From: Bacteriovorax stolpii
GTDB lineage: Bacteria; Bdellovibrionota; Bacteriovoracia; Bacteriovoracales; Bacteriovoracaceae
Assembly: GCA_945883845.1 (NCBI GenBank)
Contig: CAMCYI010000015.1
Span: forward strand, 1-64,000
Reading direction: 5' to 3'
Length of the DNA: 64,000 nt
Made by a program: the position numbers and the translations under genes. The notes under the pieces were generated by a model, which did no database searches, was not told the DNA's origin, and saw only the letters and a list, made by a program, of their open reading frames with translations. This document shows, piece after piece, positions 21,189 to 31,234 of the stretch. The stretch's first letter is position 1; each line of letters starts with the position of its first letter.

Positions 21189-22646
21189 TTATTTTTTAAG
21201 CTCTGAAACACGTTTTTTAAGTACATTGACGGGAGTGAGAGGAATGATGAGCTTCAGCTCCGGACCGTGATCCTGACCTGTGAGAGTGGCCCGCACTCCC
21301 TGGAACAATGGTTTCCCTTTGATCGCGAGTTCTTTCTTCACGTGATCCATCCAGCCGTTAAGCTCAACCTCAGTAATGTACTCTGTGGTAACTTTACTGA
21401 TTTCTCCGTGAATGTAGTCGACGATTTTCGGCGTAGTCTCCCATCCGAGAATTTCCTTCAGAGCATCAGTCATCTCAAAACTTTCTTTCAGGAAAGTATT
21501 GTTGATAAAAACCGGAATCTCATTCAGAAAATGAACGTAGGGTTTGGCACTCTCGACTGCAGCTGTCTTCCAGGCAGGAGTCTGCTTCTTTAAAAACTCT
21601 GTCTCCGGAAGTTCCTCAACAAGTTTCAGAAGATCAGGTGTCGCGAGTTTTTTGATGTGCTGGCCATTCACCCATTTAAGTTTTTCCAGATCGTACATCG
21701 CTGAGTGGGCCGAGAATCTCTCAATGTCAAAAATATCAAAGAGCTCTTCTTTATCAAAGATGTCTGTTTCTTTCGGATGAGACCATCCCAGAAGTGTGAG
21801 GTAGTTGCACAGAGCTTCAGGTAAATAGTGTTCATTCTTGTAGAGATTGACCGAGGTAGCACCATGGCGCTTCGAGAGCTTCTGGCGATCGTGCCCGATA
21901 AGAAGTGAAACGTGAGCAAACTGAGGCGGCTTTGCACTCAGAGCTTCGTAAATCATCAGCTGACGAACAGTATTGTTCAGGTGATCTTCTCCGCGAATAA
22001 CGTGAGTGATCTCCATGAGCATATCGTCCACAACACAACAGTAGTTATAAACCGGCAATCCATTTGATCTCACGATCACAAAATCGCCGACCATACCTTC
22101 AGGATACGTGACTTCGCCTTTCACTTTGTCATTTAGAGTATAGGCCTTATCAGGAGCACGGAAACGAATCGCGCATTTTTCACCGGCTGCGACTCTCTTC
22201 TTTGCTTCTGCATTGAACTCTGGATTTTTCCATTTCCCATCGTAGCGCGGATCCCCGCCTTCAAGTTCAGAGCGTTTCTTCATTTCTTCCAGCTCTTCAT
22301 CCGTACAGAAATCGTAGTAAGCGAGATTTTTCTCAATCAGCTGCTGGGCATATTTCGTATAGATTTCACCGCGCTCAGACTGGCGATAAGGAGCGTACTT
22401 GGGATTGGGTTTGTCGGGACCTTCGTTGTGATGAATGCCGAGCCACTTCAGGTCTTCAATCTGGAGAGCTTCATACTCAGCTTTCGAGCGTTCAAGATCA
22501 GTGTCTTCGATACGAAGAACAAATGTCCCGCCAACGGCCTTGGCGTATAAGTAATTGTATAAAGCTGTACGTGCTCCACCGATGTGCAAATAGCCAGTCG
22601 GCGAAGGGGCGAATCTTACGCGAACTGCTGGGTTCTGTGTGGTCAT
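21189..22646 (-). CDS. gltX: Glutamyl-tRNA synthetase
   Basis: VRFAPSPTGYLHIGGARTALYN, LRIEDTDLERS, HVIRGEDHLNNT, KLSKRHGATSV. Confidence 0.97.
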   Translation of the reverse strand: MTTQNPAVRVRFAPSPTGYLHIGGARTALYNYLYAKAVGGTFVLRIEDTDLERSKAEYEALQIEDLKWLGIHHNEGPDKPNPKYAPYRQSERGEIYTKYAQQLIEKNLAYYDFCTDEELEEMKKRSELEGGDPRYDGKWKNPEFNAEAKKRVAAGEKCAIRFRAPDKAYTLNDKVKGEVTYPEGMVGDFVIVRSNGLPVYNYCCVVDDMLMEITHVIRGEDHLNNTVRQLMIYEALSAKPPQFAHVSLLIGHDRQKLSKRHGATSVNLYKNEHYLPEALCNYLTLLGWSHPKETDIFDKEELFDIFDIERFSAHSAMYDLEKLKWVNGQHIKKLATPDLLKLVEELPETEFLKKQTPAWKTAAVESAKPYVHFLNEIPVFINNTFLKESFEMTDALKEILGWETTPKIVDYIHGEISKVTTEYITEVELNGWMDHVKKELAIKGKPLFQGVRATLTGQDHGPELKLIIPLTPVNVLKKRVSELKK

Positions 22647-22708
22647 AAATCGGTGCTCCTCTCGTGTGAGAAAAAGGGTACACCGGACTCAATATTTTGG
22701 GAATGTTA

Positions 22709-23182
22709 CTACGGGTAGAGAGAGTCGATTTTCTCGGAAATCGAGCCTTCCGGAGCGCCTGAAGAAAGAGAGATTTCCTTCACGATCAGCTCTTTACACT
22801 GATCCAGCATTTTTCTTTCTCCGAATGACAGTTTCTTTGTCATTTTGAGAAGCAAAAGCTGACGAAGAACATCGGCGATCTCAAGCAGTGAGCCAGTCTT
22901 CACTTTGAGTGTGTACTCGCGATGACGACGGTTCCAGGTCGACATGTCGACCTTCACATTCTGGTCCTGAAGAAGCTGAAAGACACCATTAATATCAGTT
23001 GTTGGAATCAAAGCGCGAACGCCTTCTTTGCTATCAACCGGAATCATCACTTTCATACCGTTGGTGATGACCTTGATGATGTAGAAGCTTTTCTGTTCAC
23101 CATTAAGTTCTTTGGTGTCGACGCTGCAGATCTGGCCCACACCGTGGCCGGGACATACAACATGGTCTCCGAGGTTAAACAT
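22709..23182 (-). CDS. CarD/CdnL-family RNA polymerase-binding regulator
   Basis: MFNLGDHVVCPGHGVGQICSVDTKELNGEQKSFYIIKVITNGMKVMIPVD; start at internal Met 23182. Confidence 0.88.
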   Translation of the reverse strand: MFNLGDHVVCPGHGVGQICSVDTKELNGEQKSFYIIKVITNGMKVMIPVDSKEGVRALIPTTDINGVFQLLQDQNVKVDMSTWNRRHREYTLKVKTGSLLEIADVLRQLLLLKMTKKLSFGERKMLDQCKELIVKEISLSSGAPEGSISEKIDSLYP

Positions 23183-23332
23183 GAAAACTCCTAAGTCTGA
23201 ATGCGGGATTACCTTACTGTTATAACGCACTCGACCTTCGAGAGCCATGACTAGTGTAAAAATTACATAGGTTTCAAGAACTTAGAGACTTACTTGGTGG
23301 GTTTAGACGGTAAAAACTTCAGGGTTTAGATA

Positions 23333-23368
23333 AAAAAAAAGGGCCCTGCCGAAGCAGGACCCCTTAAA
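23333..23368 (-). terminator. Intrinsic terminator with TTCG tetraloop
   Basis: Minus strand GGGTCCTGC-TTCG-GCAGGGCCC followed by TTTTTTTT. Confidence 0.88.
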
Positions 23369-23378
23369 AGAACAATTC

Positions 23379-23960
23379 TTAGAAAAGAACGTCAACTTTG
23401 AGAACGTTAAGTTTGAATTCAGTTGTTGAAGCTTTCTCACCAACTTTAGGATCTGTGTTCGTGATCGCAACCTGAAGAGATGGTGACCAGTTGTAGTTCA
23501 TACCCCAGAGAGTTCCGAGAGAGAAACGGTGACCGCCTTCGAGTGTCCAAGCATTTGTCTTGTCATCAGCAGTTTCGTCGCCAGCTGAATCGTCAGTCTG
23601 TGTTTTTGCCATAGAGTATTTCAGACCAACATAATGAGTGTCTGAAAGCTGACCAGCAAAGTTGTAGATCGCGAAGAGACCCCAACGATTTGCTTTAGTC
23701 TCGGCCTTATCAGCACCCTCTTGCATGTAGTTCGCGTAATCAACACCAAGCTGAACAGCTGGAACGATTGCGTAAGCGTAGTTCAAAGCAAGGTTTCTTT
23801 CAGTGTTGTGAGTATTACCACCGTTAGAGTGATAGAGATCAAGAGAACGCTCTTGTTCGCCACCGCGGTCATTTTCAAAACCAGACAAAGTAACCATAGA
23901 CTTAGACGCAAATGCAGAAACAGATGTGAGAGCAATAAAACCAACAAGCAACTTTTTCAT
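23379..23960 (-). CDS. Predicted outer-membrane beta-barrel protein
   Basis: Signal peptide MKKLLVGFIALTSVSAFASKS; alternating aromatic strands and C-terminal Phe (VLKVDVLF). Confidence 0.65.
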   Translation of the reverse strand: MKKLLVGFIALTSVSAFASKSMVTLSGFENDRGGEQERSLDLYHSNGGNTHNTERNLALNYAYAIVPAVQLGVDYANYMQEGADKAETKANRWGLFAIYNFAGQLSDTHYVGLKYSMAKTQTDDSAGDETADDKTNAWTLEGGHRFSLGTLWGMNYNWSPSLQVAITNTDPKVGEKASTTEFKLNVLKVDVLF

Positions 23961-24134
23961 AGTATCTCCTTTCGAAAAGTTTCTTAGACTGTCTTTTGTA
24001 CTAGAAAATAATAGCAAGGACTTACGTTCATTGGAAATGGAGATTCATTTAGATTGAGAAAAAAGTTTGATTAAAAAGAATTAAGCTTAAAAACATGATG
24101 CAGAGAGCGTTAAAAAAACATCATGCAGTAAAAA

Positions 24135-24176
24135 AAAAGGGGCGAGAGAGAAAACTTTCCCTCTCGCCCCTACGGA
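24135..24176 (-). terminator. Intrinsic terminator downstream of ndk
   Basis: Minus strand AGGGGCGAGAGGG...CTCTCTCGCCCCTTTTTTTTT. Confidence 0.85.
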
Positions 24177-24179
24177 AGA

Positions 24180-24608
24180 TTAGAACCTATTTACGACTTC
24201 GTGTTTTTCAAAGAAATATGCAATTTCTCTCTCGGCTGCCGCCTGAGAATCAGATCCGTGAACTGAATTTTCACCGACAGATTTTGCAAACATTTTACGG
24301 ATTGTACCTTCAGCAGCGTTCGCAGGGTTCGTTGCCCCCATGAGTTCGCGGTTTTTAGCAACTGCGTTCTCGCCTTCGAGAACGAGGAGCATAACCGGAC
24401 CTGATGTCATAAAATTGACAAGCTCGCCGAAGAAAGGACGCTCTTTGTGCTCGATATAGAAACCTTCTGCTTTCTCTTTAGAGAGCTTAGCAAATTTGGC
24501 AGCAGCAATGCGGAGACCATTTTTCTCGAAGTGAGCAATGATATTCCCGATATTGTTATCAAGAGTTGAATTTGGTTTTACGATCGAGAACGTTTTTTCA
24601 TTGGCCAT
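24180..24608 (-). CDS. ndk: Nucleoside diphosphate kinase
   Basis: [18 protein letters not shown](M)[34 protein letters not shown]. Confidence 0.97.
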   Translation of the reverse strand: MANEKTFSIVKPNSTLDNNIGNIIAHFEKNGLRIAAAKFAKLSKEKAEGFYIEHKERPFFGELVNFMTSGPVMLLVLEGENAVAKNRELMGATNPANAAEGTIRKMFAKSVGENSVHGSDSQAAAEREIAYFFEKHEVVNRF

Positions 24609-24636
24609 GATGCCTCCTTAAATATCGACTAAAAAA

Positions 24637-25509
24637 TTATTTCTTTAAAACTTCAGCAATCTTCTGTCCAAGCTCCGCAGGAGAACGGGCGATTGTGACA
24701 CCACATTCCTGAAGGATTTTGAACTTCGCCTCAGCAGAATCATCAGCACCAGAAATGATTGCTCCAGCGTGGCCCATGCGTTTTCCTTTCGGAGCAGCGG
24801 CACCAGCAATGAAACTAACTACGGGTTTCGTCATATTCGCTTTGATCCAGCGGGCAGCATCTGTTTCAGCTGTTCCACCAATTTCACCGATCATGATCAC
24901 AGCTTTGGTTTCAGGATCTTTCTCGAACATCTCCAAACAGTCAATGAAGTTCGTTCCATTAACAGGATCTCCACCAATTCCCACACATGTAGACTGGCCA
25001 ATTTCACGTTGAGTCAGCTGATAAACAGCTTCGTAAGTGAGAGTTCCTGAACGCGAGATAACGCCGACGTTACCTGGCATATGAATATGGCCAGGCATAA
25101 TTCCGATTTTGCATTCACCTGGTGTGATAACACCAGGACAGTTCGGACCGATGAGGCGAGATTTAGAACCTTTCAATGCCCCTTTAACTCTGATCATATC
25201 CAGAACAGGAATTCCTTCCGTAATACAGATGATGAGTGGCATGCCGGCTTCAACACATTCAAGAATTGAATCAGCAGCGTAAGGAGGTGGAACGAAGATC
25301 ATCGCAGCATTAGCACCAGTTTCAGACATAGCTTCGAAAACTGTGTTGAAGACTGGAATGCCTTCATGAACTGTGCCGCCCTTACCTGGAGTTACTCCGC
25401 CAACAACATTCGTACCGTAGTCACGGCTCTGAAGTGTGTGGAAAGTTCCTTGTTTGCCCGTGAGACCAACAGTGATGAGTTTTGTATTTCTGTTAATTAA
25501 GATAGCCAT
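24637..25509 (-). CDS. sucD: Succinyl-CoA synthetase alpha subunit
   Basis: [55 protein letters not shown]. Start [11 protein letters not shown]. Confidence 0.97.
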   Translation of the reverse strand: MAILINRNTKLITVGLTGKQGTFHTLQSRDYGTNVVGGVTPGKGGTVHEGIPVFNTVFEAMSETGANAAMIFVPPPYAADSILECVEAGMPLIICITEGIPVLDMIRVKGALKGSKSRLIGPNCPGVITPGECKIGIMPGHIHMPGNVGVISRSGTLTYEAVYQLTQREIGQSTCVGIGGDPVNGTNFIDCLEMFEKDPETKAVIMIGEIGGTAETDAARWIKANMTKPVVSFIAGAAAPKGKRMGHAGAIISGADDSAEAKFKILQECGVTIARSPAELGQKIAEVLKK

Positions 25510-25513
25510 ATAA

Positions 25514-26680
25514 TTAAGCTCCCTTCGCAGCAGCGACTGCTTTCTGAGCAGCATCGGCAAGATCATTGGCCGGAGTAATTTTCAATCCAGATTCAGCGAG
25601 AATTTTTTTCCCGAGAGCAACGTTGGTACCTTCGAGGCGAACAACAAGAGGAATTTTAAGTCCCATCTCTCTGGCAGCATCAACAACACCGTTGGCGATG
25701 ATGTCACACTTCATGATCCCACCGAAGATGTTCACGAGAATTGCTTTCACGTTTTTATCCTGGAGAATAATTGAAAATGCTTTTTGTACTGTTTCTTTCG
25801 TCGCCCCACCGCCCACATCAAGGAAGTTCGCCGGAGTTCCGCCGTAAAGTTTAAGAATGTCGAGAGTTCCCATCGCGAGACCGGCACCGTTAACAAGGCA
25901 GCCGATATTTCCGTCGAGAGAGATGTATGAGAGACCGAATTTACCAGCTTCAAGTTCTTGAGCCGATTCTTCTGTGATGTCTCTCAATGCTTCAATTTCC
26001 GGGTGGCGGAAGAGAGCGTTATCATCGAAGTTTAGTTTTCCATCGAGAGCGATAACATCCCCTGTCTTCGTTGTGACGAGAGGATTGATTTCTGCAATCG
26101 AGCAGTCTTTCTGAGTGTAGAGGTTATAAAGTCCTTCGAAGAACTTGATCGCCTTGTTCAGAGTCTCGCCTTTCAGGCCAAGCGCGTATCCAAGCTTACG
26201 ACCGATAGCTGGTGTAAAACCAGAAGCCGGATCAATGTGCGCTTTGATGATTTTTTCCGGAGTATCGTGAGCAACTTTCTCGATCTCCATCCCGCCTTCC
26301 ATGGACACCATGAAAGCGAGTTTTCCTACTGTGCGATCAAGAACGATCCCGCAATAGTATTCGTGATCAATATCACAGCCCTGTTCAACGAGAACTTTCA
26401 GAACTTTTTTCCCTTCAGGACCAGTCTGGTGAGTGATGAGCTGCATGCCAAGAATTTCCTTGGCGTACTTTTCAACTTCCTCGAGAGACTTAGCGAGCTT
26501 GACTCCGCCGCCTTTACCGCGTCCACCGGCATGAATCTGAGCTTTAACAACCCAAACCTTACCATCAAGTTTTTTGGCGACTTCTACAGCTTCCGCTGGA
26601 GTATCGGCCACACCACCTTTCAAAACGGCGATGTTAAACTGTCGCATCAGGTCTTTAGCCTGGTACTCATGAACGTTCAT
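25514..26680 (-). CDS. sucC: Succinyl-CoA synthetase beta subunit
   Basis: [50 protein letters not shown]. Confidence 0.97.
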   Translation of the reverse strand: MNVHEYQAKDLMRQFNIAVLKGGVADTPAEAVEVAKKLDGKVWVVKAQIHAGGRGKGGGVKLAKSLEEVEKYAKEILGMQLITHQTGPEGKKVLKVLVEQGCDIDHEYYCGIVLDRTVGKLAFMVSMEGGMEIEKVAHDTPEKIIKAHIDPASGFTPAIGRKLGYALGLKGETLNKAIKFFEGLYNLYTQKDCSIAEINPLVTTKTGDVIALDGKLNFDDNALFRHPEIEALRDITEESAQELEAGKFGLSYISLDGNIGCLVNGAGLAMGTLDILKLYGGTPANFLDVGGGATKETVQKAFSIILQDKNVKAILVNIFGGIMKCDIIANGVVDAAREMGLKIPLVVRLEGTNVALGKKILAESGLKITPANDLADAAQKAVAAAKGA

Positions 26681-26821
26681 GATGACTCCTTAAATATTCA
26701 AAAATCGAATAGTGTCATTATAGTCATTTTGCGAACCCTATCAATGAAAAGGTCTTGAAAAACGTGGCCTCACAGAGGCATGATGAGAGCGCATAACGTC
26801 AAAAACCCTCAGGGATTTCTT

Positions 26822-27706
26822 ATGAAAAAATATTTTGTTCTTCACCCCGCCGTCTTCAAGCTCGACGGAGGCGCTATGTTCGGAATTATTCCTAAACCAC
26901 TATGGTCTAAGGCCATTCCGGCGGACGAACAAAATCGCATTCTCTTGAGTCTGCGTGTCATGTTGATTCAGATGGGGAAGAGAAACATCCTGATTGATAC
27001 CGGTATTGGTGACTATCACGGTGAAAAGTTTGACGACAGATTTGGGGTGAAAGGATCCGCTGATCCACTCATAGAGACATTAAAAAATGAGCATCATCTG
27101 CAACCATCAGACATCACAGATTTGATTGTCTCTCACCTTCACTTTGATCACATCGGTGGACTTGGCGGGAAGACGGATGAGCATCAGATTCTTTTTCCGG
27201 AAGCAACTCTTCACATTCACCGTCAACATTATGACTATTCTCTGAAGCCGACTGTGCGTGACACGGGCTCTTTTCATTCCCAATATTTTAAACCTCTGAT
27301 CGAGAGAGCTGAAAAGGACAGGAAAGTTCACTGGCTCACAGGTGAAAGTGGCGAAATTCTCCGCGATGGATCAGATGTTCTCAACTTTCGTTGCTCTTTT
27401 GGCCATACGCCATATCTCATGCACGCCTACGATGAGAAATTTATTTATATGGCCGATCTTGTTCCAACGAGTCATCACATCTCTCTTCCCTGGGTCATGG
27501 GGTATGATATCTCTCCGGGCAAGACAACTCAGGATAAGGAAGAATTTTACAAATTTATTATCGACAAGAATCTCACCATGATTTTTGAACATGACATGGA
27601 ATTTTGGGGCGCAAAAGTGAAGGCCAAAGGTCACGACTTTGAAGCCGCCGTGAAATTTCCGGTTAAGGAACTTTCTGCGCCTCGATCAGAAGTATCTTTT
27701 GCTTAA
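26822..27706 (+). CDS. Metallo-beta-lactamase-fold hydrolase
   Basis: NILIDTGIGDY, DLIVSHLHFDHIGG, FGHTPYLM, MADLVPTSHH. Confidence 0.85.
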   Translation: MKKYFVLHPAVFKLDGGAMFGIIPKPLWSKAIPADEQNRILLSLRVMLIQMGKRNILIDTGIGDYHGEKFDDRFGVKGSADPLIETLKNEHHLQPSDITDLIVSHLHFDHIGGLGGKTDEHQILFPEATLHIHRQHYDYSLKPTVRDTGSFHSQYFKPLIERAEKDRKVHWLTGESGEILRDGSDVLNFRCSFGHTPYLMHAYDEKFIYMADLVPTSHHISLPWVMGYDISPGKTTQDKEEFYKFIIDKNLTMIFEHDMEFWGAKVKAKGHDFEAAVKFPVKELSAPRSEVSFA

Positions 27707-29096
27707 TTTTTTCTTCCAGTGCTGAGAACGATTTTTCGATTTTCAGTTTTTCTTCATTTAACTGAACACGCTTAGGCGTTTTGAGTGATTGCAGCCTTTC
27801 AATAATTTTCATCGATTCAAGACCGACTTCCTTGCTGCTTACTTTTATCATATTTTCATAGTCATTCAGGTCAGAAATTCTGGTTGTCGCGTCCGGAGAT
27901 TTTTTCTTGAAATCATCTTCATTGGAAATCACAAAGCTTGTAAGTGTATGACCAAACTGGCGGGTATAAATCTGCACACCTTCTTTCAGAGTGTCCTTAA
28001 ATTTCCTCGAGTCTCTTTCAAGGAGCTCCATAAAAAATTGCTCGATCTGCATGCTGATGGCTTCAAGAGTCTGGAGTTTTTCCACCATCTCCTGCCAGAG
28101 GATATTCTCCTTAGATTGTTCTTTCCGGAGAATTTCCTGCTTTTTCAGGTTGAGACGATTAAGCAGAAGATTAAATTCCTTCGCTCCCTGTGGGAAAAGG
28201 ACAATTTTTGTTCGAGCTATGTATTCAGCATCAGGTTCTTTAAATCTATTGGCAGCTTTGGGAATAATTCCGTCCCAATGACAGTTCTTGGCCACGACAT
28301 CCATTTCATAAAGACCGGGAACAACTTTTTGGCCGGTTTGAAATTCAAATCTGCTGAACTCAACAATATGTCCTTTCAGCATGCCCTTAGACTTGAAGGC
28401 AATTTCCTGATCCTTCATACTTAAAAGCTTATCTTTTACGGCATGAAACTCAGCTTCGACCTGGCAGGTCTGATACGAGGAAGTTACCAGCCAGATGGAA
28501 GACAAATCACCGGGTACGAATTCCTTGAAAAAAATCTTTTTATCCCAGCCATCAAACTGCATTTCACTCTGAATTCTTTCGTGGAGCTCTAGAGTCATTT
28601 TTGTTTGGCGATGAAGAGAGAAAACTTCTTTTCCCTTCAGCCACTGAATATAAAACAAATAGACTGACAGAAGGATGGCCAAAGCCAAAACGGGCCCGAC
28701 GAGACTGATGTTTCGTTTTGCTTTTTCAACAGAAGGCTCAGTCTCAGGCAAAGGCGGCAAAGGTGGAACGTCCTCAGCATCAACTTCAACAGGGGCGGAA
28801 ACATTTTTCAACACTGGAACCGGTGGCAGATAATCCATCGTTTCATCGGCCGGTTTCTGCATTGGAATGGGCGGTGGAGGTGCAAGTTTCGCAGCTTCGT
28901 ATTGGTAAATGGCCTGTTTTAAAGACACTGTATCGCTCAGGCCCTCAGACCAGATTTTTGTTTCGGCTGGAATTTTTTTTTGCTGGAATTTATTCTTGAG
29001 CGCATCGAGGGAATAAGGGCCCTCATGTCCCGAAGGGAGCATGATAAACCATCTCAGAGAGTCCTTGTCAGTCCATTCGAAATTTGACAGCTTCAT
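27663..29096 (-). CDS. GYF_2-domain membrane protein
   Basis: WFIMLPSGHEGPYSLDALKNKFQQKKIPAETKIWSEG resembles GYF_2; Pro-rich linker; TM VGPVLALAILLSVYLFYI; long C-terminal helical region. Confidence 0.65.
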   Translation of the reverse strand: MKLSNFEWTDKDSLRWFIMLPSGHEGPYSLDALKNKFQQKKIPAETKIWSEGLSDTVSLKQAIYQYEAAKLAPPPPIPMQKPADETMDYLPPVPVLKNVSAPVEVDAEDVPPLPPLPETEPSVEKAKRNISLVGPVLALAILLSVYLFYIQWLKGKEVFSLHRQTKMTLELHERIQSEMQFDGWDKKIFFKEFVPGDLSSIWLVTSSYQTCQVEAEFHAVKDKLLSMKDQEIAFKSKGMLKGHIVEFSRFEFQTGQKVVPGLYEMDVVAKNCHWDGIIPKAANRFKEPDAEYIARTKIVLFPQGAKEFNLLLNRLNLKKQEILRKEQSKENILWQEMVEKLQTLEAISMQIEQFFMELLERDSRKFKDTLKEGVQIYTRQFGHTLTSFVISNEDDFKKKSPDATTRISDLNDYENMIKVSSKEVGLESMKIIERLQSLKTPKRVQLNEEKLKIEKSFSALEEKIKQKILLIEAQKVP

Positions 29097-29124
29097 ATGA
29101 CCTATACGGAAATAAGAATATTTT

Positions 29125-30030
29125 ATGACGAAGCCCACCAACACTCAATCAGAAAAGAGAAAATCAGAATCTCTGGCCTCTCGTTTCAGCGAAAAAGCCT
29201 CTGAAAATGAGAACGACGTTATTTTCATGAAGAGTTCCTCTGATGAAGGAGTGATCCGGAATGGCGGAAGAAACGGCGCCCGATTTGCCCCGCAGTCTCT
29301 TTTGAGTTTCTTTAAAAAATTCAACCTCAACTCAAAACTCGCGCCTAAAAATTTTTTGGAACTCGAAGTTTCAGATTCTGCTCTTGAAAGAAAAGATTTT
29401 AACGAAGCACAAGCAGTCGAAACCGGTAAAATTCAGAAAATCCTAGCAGCTTATTCACAAGCGACCGTTTTCCACCTTGGAGGCGGACATGATCACGTTT
29501 ATCCGCTTCTTTCTGCCCTGGGAAAAAAGCATCAGGACATCATTGTCATCAACATTGATGCCCACGCCGATACCCGGGCCGATGACGAATCACACTCAGG
29601 AAATCCCTTCAGAAAATTCTCAGATTCATTTAACGGAAAATTTCATCTCGTCCAGGTCGGGCTACATCCTTTTGCCAATAGCATGAGTACAATGGCCCCG
29701 CTAAAGCAGGGAAAAATGTCCGTTATCTGGAAAGATGAAATCTCGAAAGAAAAACTGAGCGCACTCATTACCAAAGAAATTAAACCAGATACGTTTGTTC
29801 TCTTTAGCCTCGATGCCGATGCACTTTGCGGACATCTTGTTCCGGGTGTCAGTGCTGTGAACGGAGATGGTTTAAACCTCGATGAACTCAAAATGATCAG
29901 GGAATTTTATAGCGAACTGACTCTCTCGCATCGTCCGCTCGTAGGAATTTATGAGCTCAACCCAGTCTATGACACATTATCAGCACTCAGCATGCGAACG
30001 ATGGCGGGACTTCTCTACGATTGGTTATAA
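29125..30030 (+). CDS. Ureohydrolase family (arginase/agmatinase/formimidoylglutamase-like)
   Basis: HLGGGHDHVYPLL, NIDAHADTRADD, FSLDADAL; metal ligands of the arginase superfamily. Confidence 0.85.
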   Translation: MTKPTNTQSEKRKSESLASRFSEKASENENDVIFMKSSSDEGVIRNGGRNGARFAPQSLLSFFKKFNLNSKLAPKNFLELEVSDSALERKDFNEAQAVETGKIQKILAAYSQATVFHLGGGHDHVYPLLSALGKKHQDIIVINIDAHADTRADDESHSGNPFRKFSDSFNGKFHLVQVGLHPFANSMSTMAPLKQGKMSVIWKDEISKEKLSALITKEIKPDTFVLFSLDADALCGHLVPGVSAVNGDGLNLDELKMIREFYSELTLSHRPLVGIYELNPVYDTLSALSMRTMAGLLYDWL

Positions 30031-30064
30031 AAAAAAAGCCCGTCGCGAAGACGGGCTTTTTTTT
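30028..30064. terminator. Strong intrinsic terminator
   Basis: A-tract, GCCCGTC-GCGAA-GACGGGC, T-tract. Confidence 0.92.
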
Positions 30065-30394
30065 GAGAGACATAGGAGAAGCTAAAAAAATCCTTTCTTT
30101 AACTCCAACACACACGCTCTTTTATAAGCAAAGGCCGTGCCAATTTTTTTAAGCAGTTTTCCTTTTATTCCTAGAATGACTTCAATCACTTAACGCATGA
30201 CTCACTTTTCGTGATGTCAAAGTCATGACTTTTTCCAAAAAAAAGCGCCAAAGTTATGACTTGTTGCCAAATGACTCATCCGGAAAAGACTTAGACTTAA
30301 GATCAAGTTTTAGCTTCAAAAAATCGTCATAAATAGGCATAATGGCCACAATTTATGAAACCAAGTCTCATGTTTACTTCAAAGGAGAAGTTCA

Positions 30395-30895
30395 ATGTTC
30401 ACACGCGCTATTTTTTCTACTCTCATGATTGGCCTTCTTGCTGTTGGTTGTTCTTCTAAACCTAAAAATAGCCAGGATCTTGCTGCTGCAGGAAACGCTG
30501 ATGGAGCAAACTCAGGTCTTACTCTCGAACTCAATGGTGATTCTGATTCAAATAAGGCCGGCGGTCTCCGCACTGTTTTCTTTGGTTATGATTCTTCCAA
30601 CCTCGATTCAGAAGGCAAAGAAACTCTCAAAAACAACGCTGAATTTCTTAAGACAAATGCAGCTGTTGAAGTTCAAGTTGAAGGTCACTGCGATGAGCGC
30701 GGCGGACGTCAGTACAACCTCGCTCTCGGCGAACGTCGTGCGAAGTCAGTTCGTGATCATCTCGTAGCTCTTGGCGTAGCTGCTAAGCGTGTTTCAATCG
30801 TTTCTTACGGAAACGAGAGACCATCTACTGAAGGTCACGACGAATCTGCATGGTCAAAAAACCGTCGCGGGAACTTCGTTGTTACAGCTAAGTAA
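30395..30895 (+). CDS. pal: Peptidoglycan-associated lipoprotein (OmpA C-terminal domain)
   Basis: Lipobox LLAVGCSS; VFFGYDSSNLDSEGKETL; VEGHCDERGGRQYNLALGERRAKSVRDHL. Confidence 0.92.
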   Translation: MFTRAIFSTLMIGLLAVGCSSKPKNSQDLAAAGNADGANSGLTLELNGDSDSNKAGGLRTVFFGYDSSNLDSEGKETLKNNAEFLKTNAAVEVQVEGHCDERGGRQYNLALGERRAKSVRDHLVALGVAAKRVSIVSYGNERPSTEGHDESAWSKNRRGNFVVTAK

Positions 30896-31187
30896 TCTCC
30901 TTTTTCTATCGTTTTTACTTATGGCGTGTGGTCTTACCACCACACGTCCTAAAATCGAGATGAGCTACGCGCAAGTTGCTTTTCTCGCCGCTAAAGAGGC
31001 CGGAGCTGATGTCCATGCCTCGAATCTTTTCCGCCAGGCCGAGGATTACTATCTGAAGGCCAAATCCGCCTATCGCCGTAAGTATTTCAACAAAGCAAAA
31101 GAGTACGCCCTCGTTTCGAAAAAATTCTCAGAGCAAGCCGAATACGCGGCAGTAAGAAAAAAAGCCCTTGAAGGTAATGCGGAATAA
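30879..31187 (+). CDS. DUF4398-like lipoprotein; start uncertain
   Basis: LSNLLFLSFLLMACG lipobox; repetitive Ala/Lys helical region SYAQVAFLAAKEAGADVHASNLFRQAEDYYLKAKSAYRRK. First ATG (30921) would abolish the signal; TTG at 30879 is a candidate start. Confidence 0.6.
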   Translation: MLQLSNLLFLSFLLMACGLTTTRPKIEMSYAQVAFLAAKEAGADVHASNLFRQAEDYYLKAKSAYRRKYFNKAKEYALVSKKFSEQAEYAAVRKKALEGNAE

Positions 31188-31234
31188 AACTTTCTGAGAT
31201 AAAATGATTTCATCTACTTTCAGAGGTGAACTTC

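Noticed and set aside
24089-24128. ACATGATGCAG / ACATCATGCAG pair, considered as a repeat array or hairpin
   Set aside because: Only two short imperfect copies in AT-rich spacer; a 7-bp CATGATG/CATCATG pairing is weak.
27789-28424. 211-aa plus-strand ORF
   Set aside because: Antisense to the GYF_2 protein gene; Phe/His/Leu-rich without domain features.
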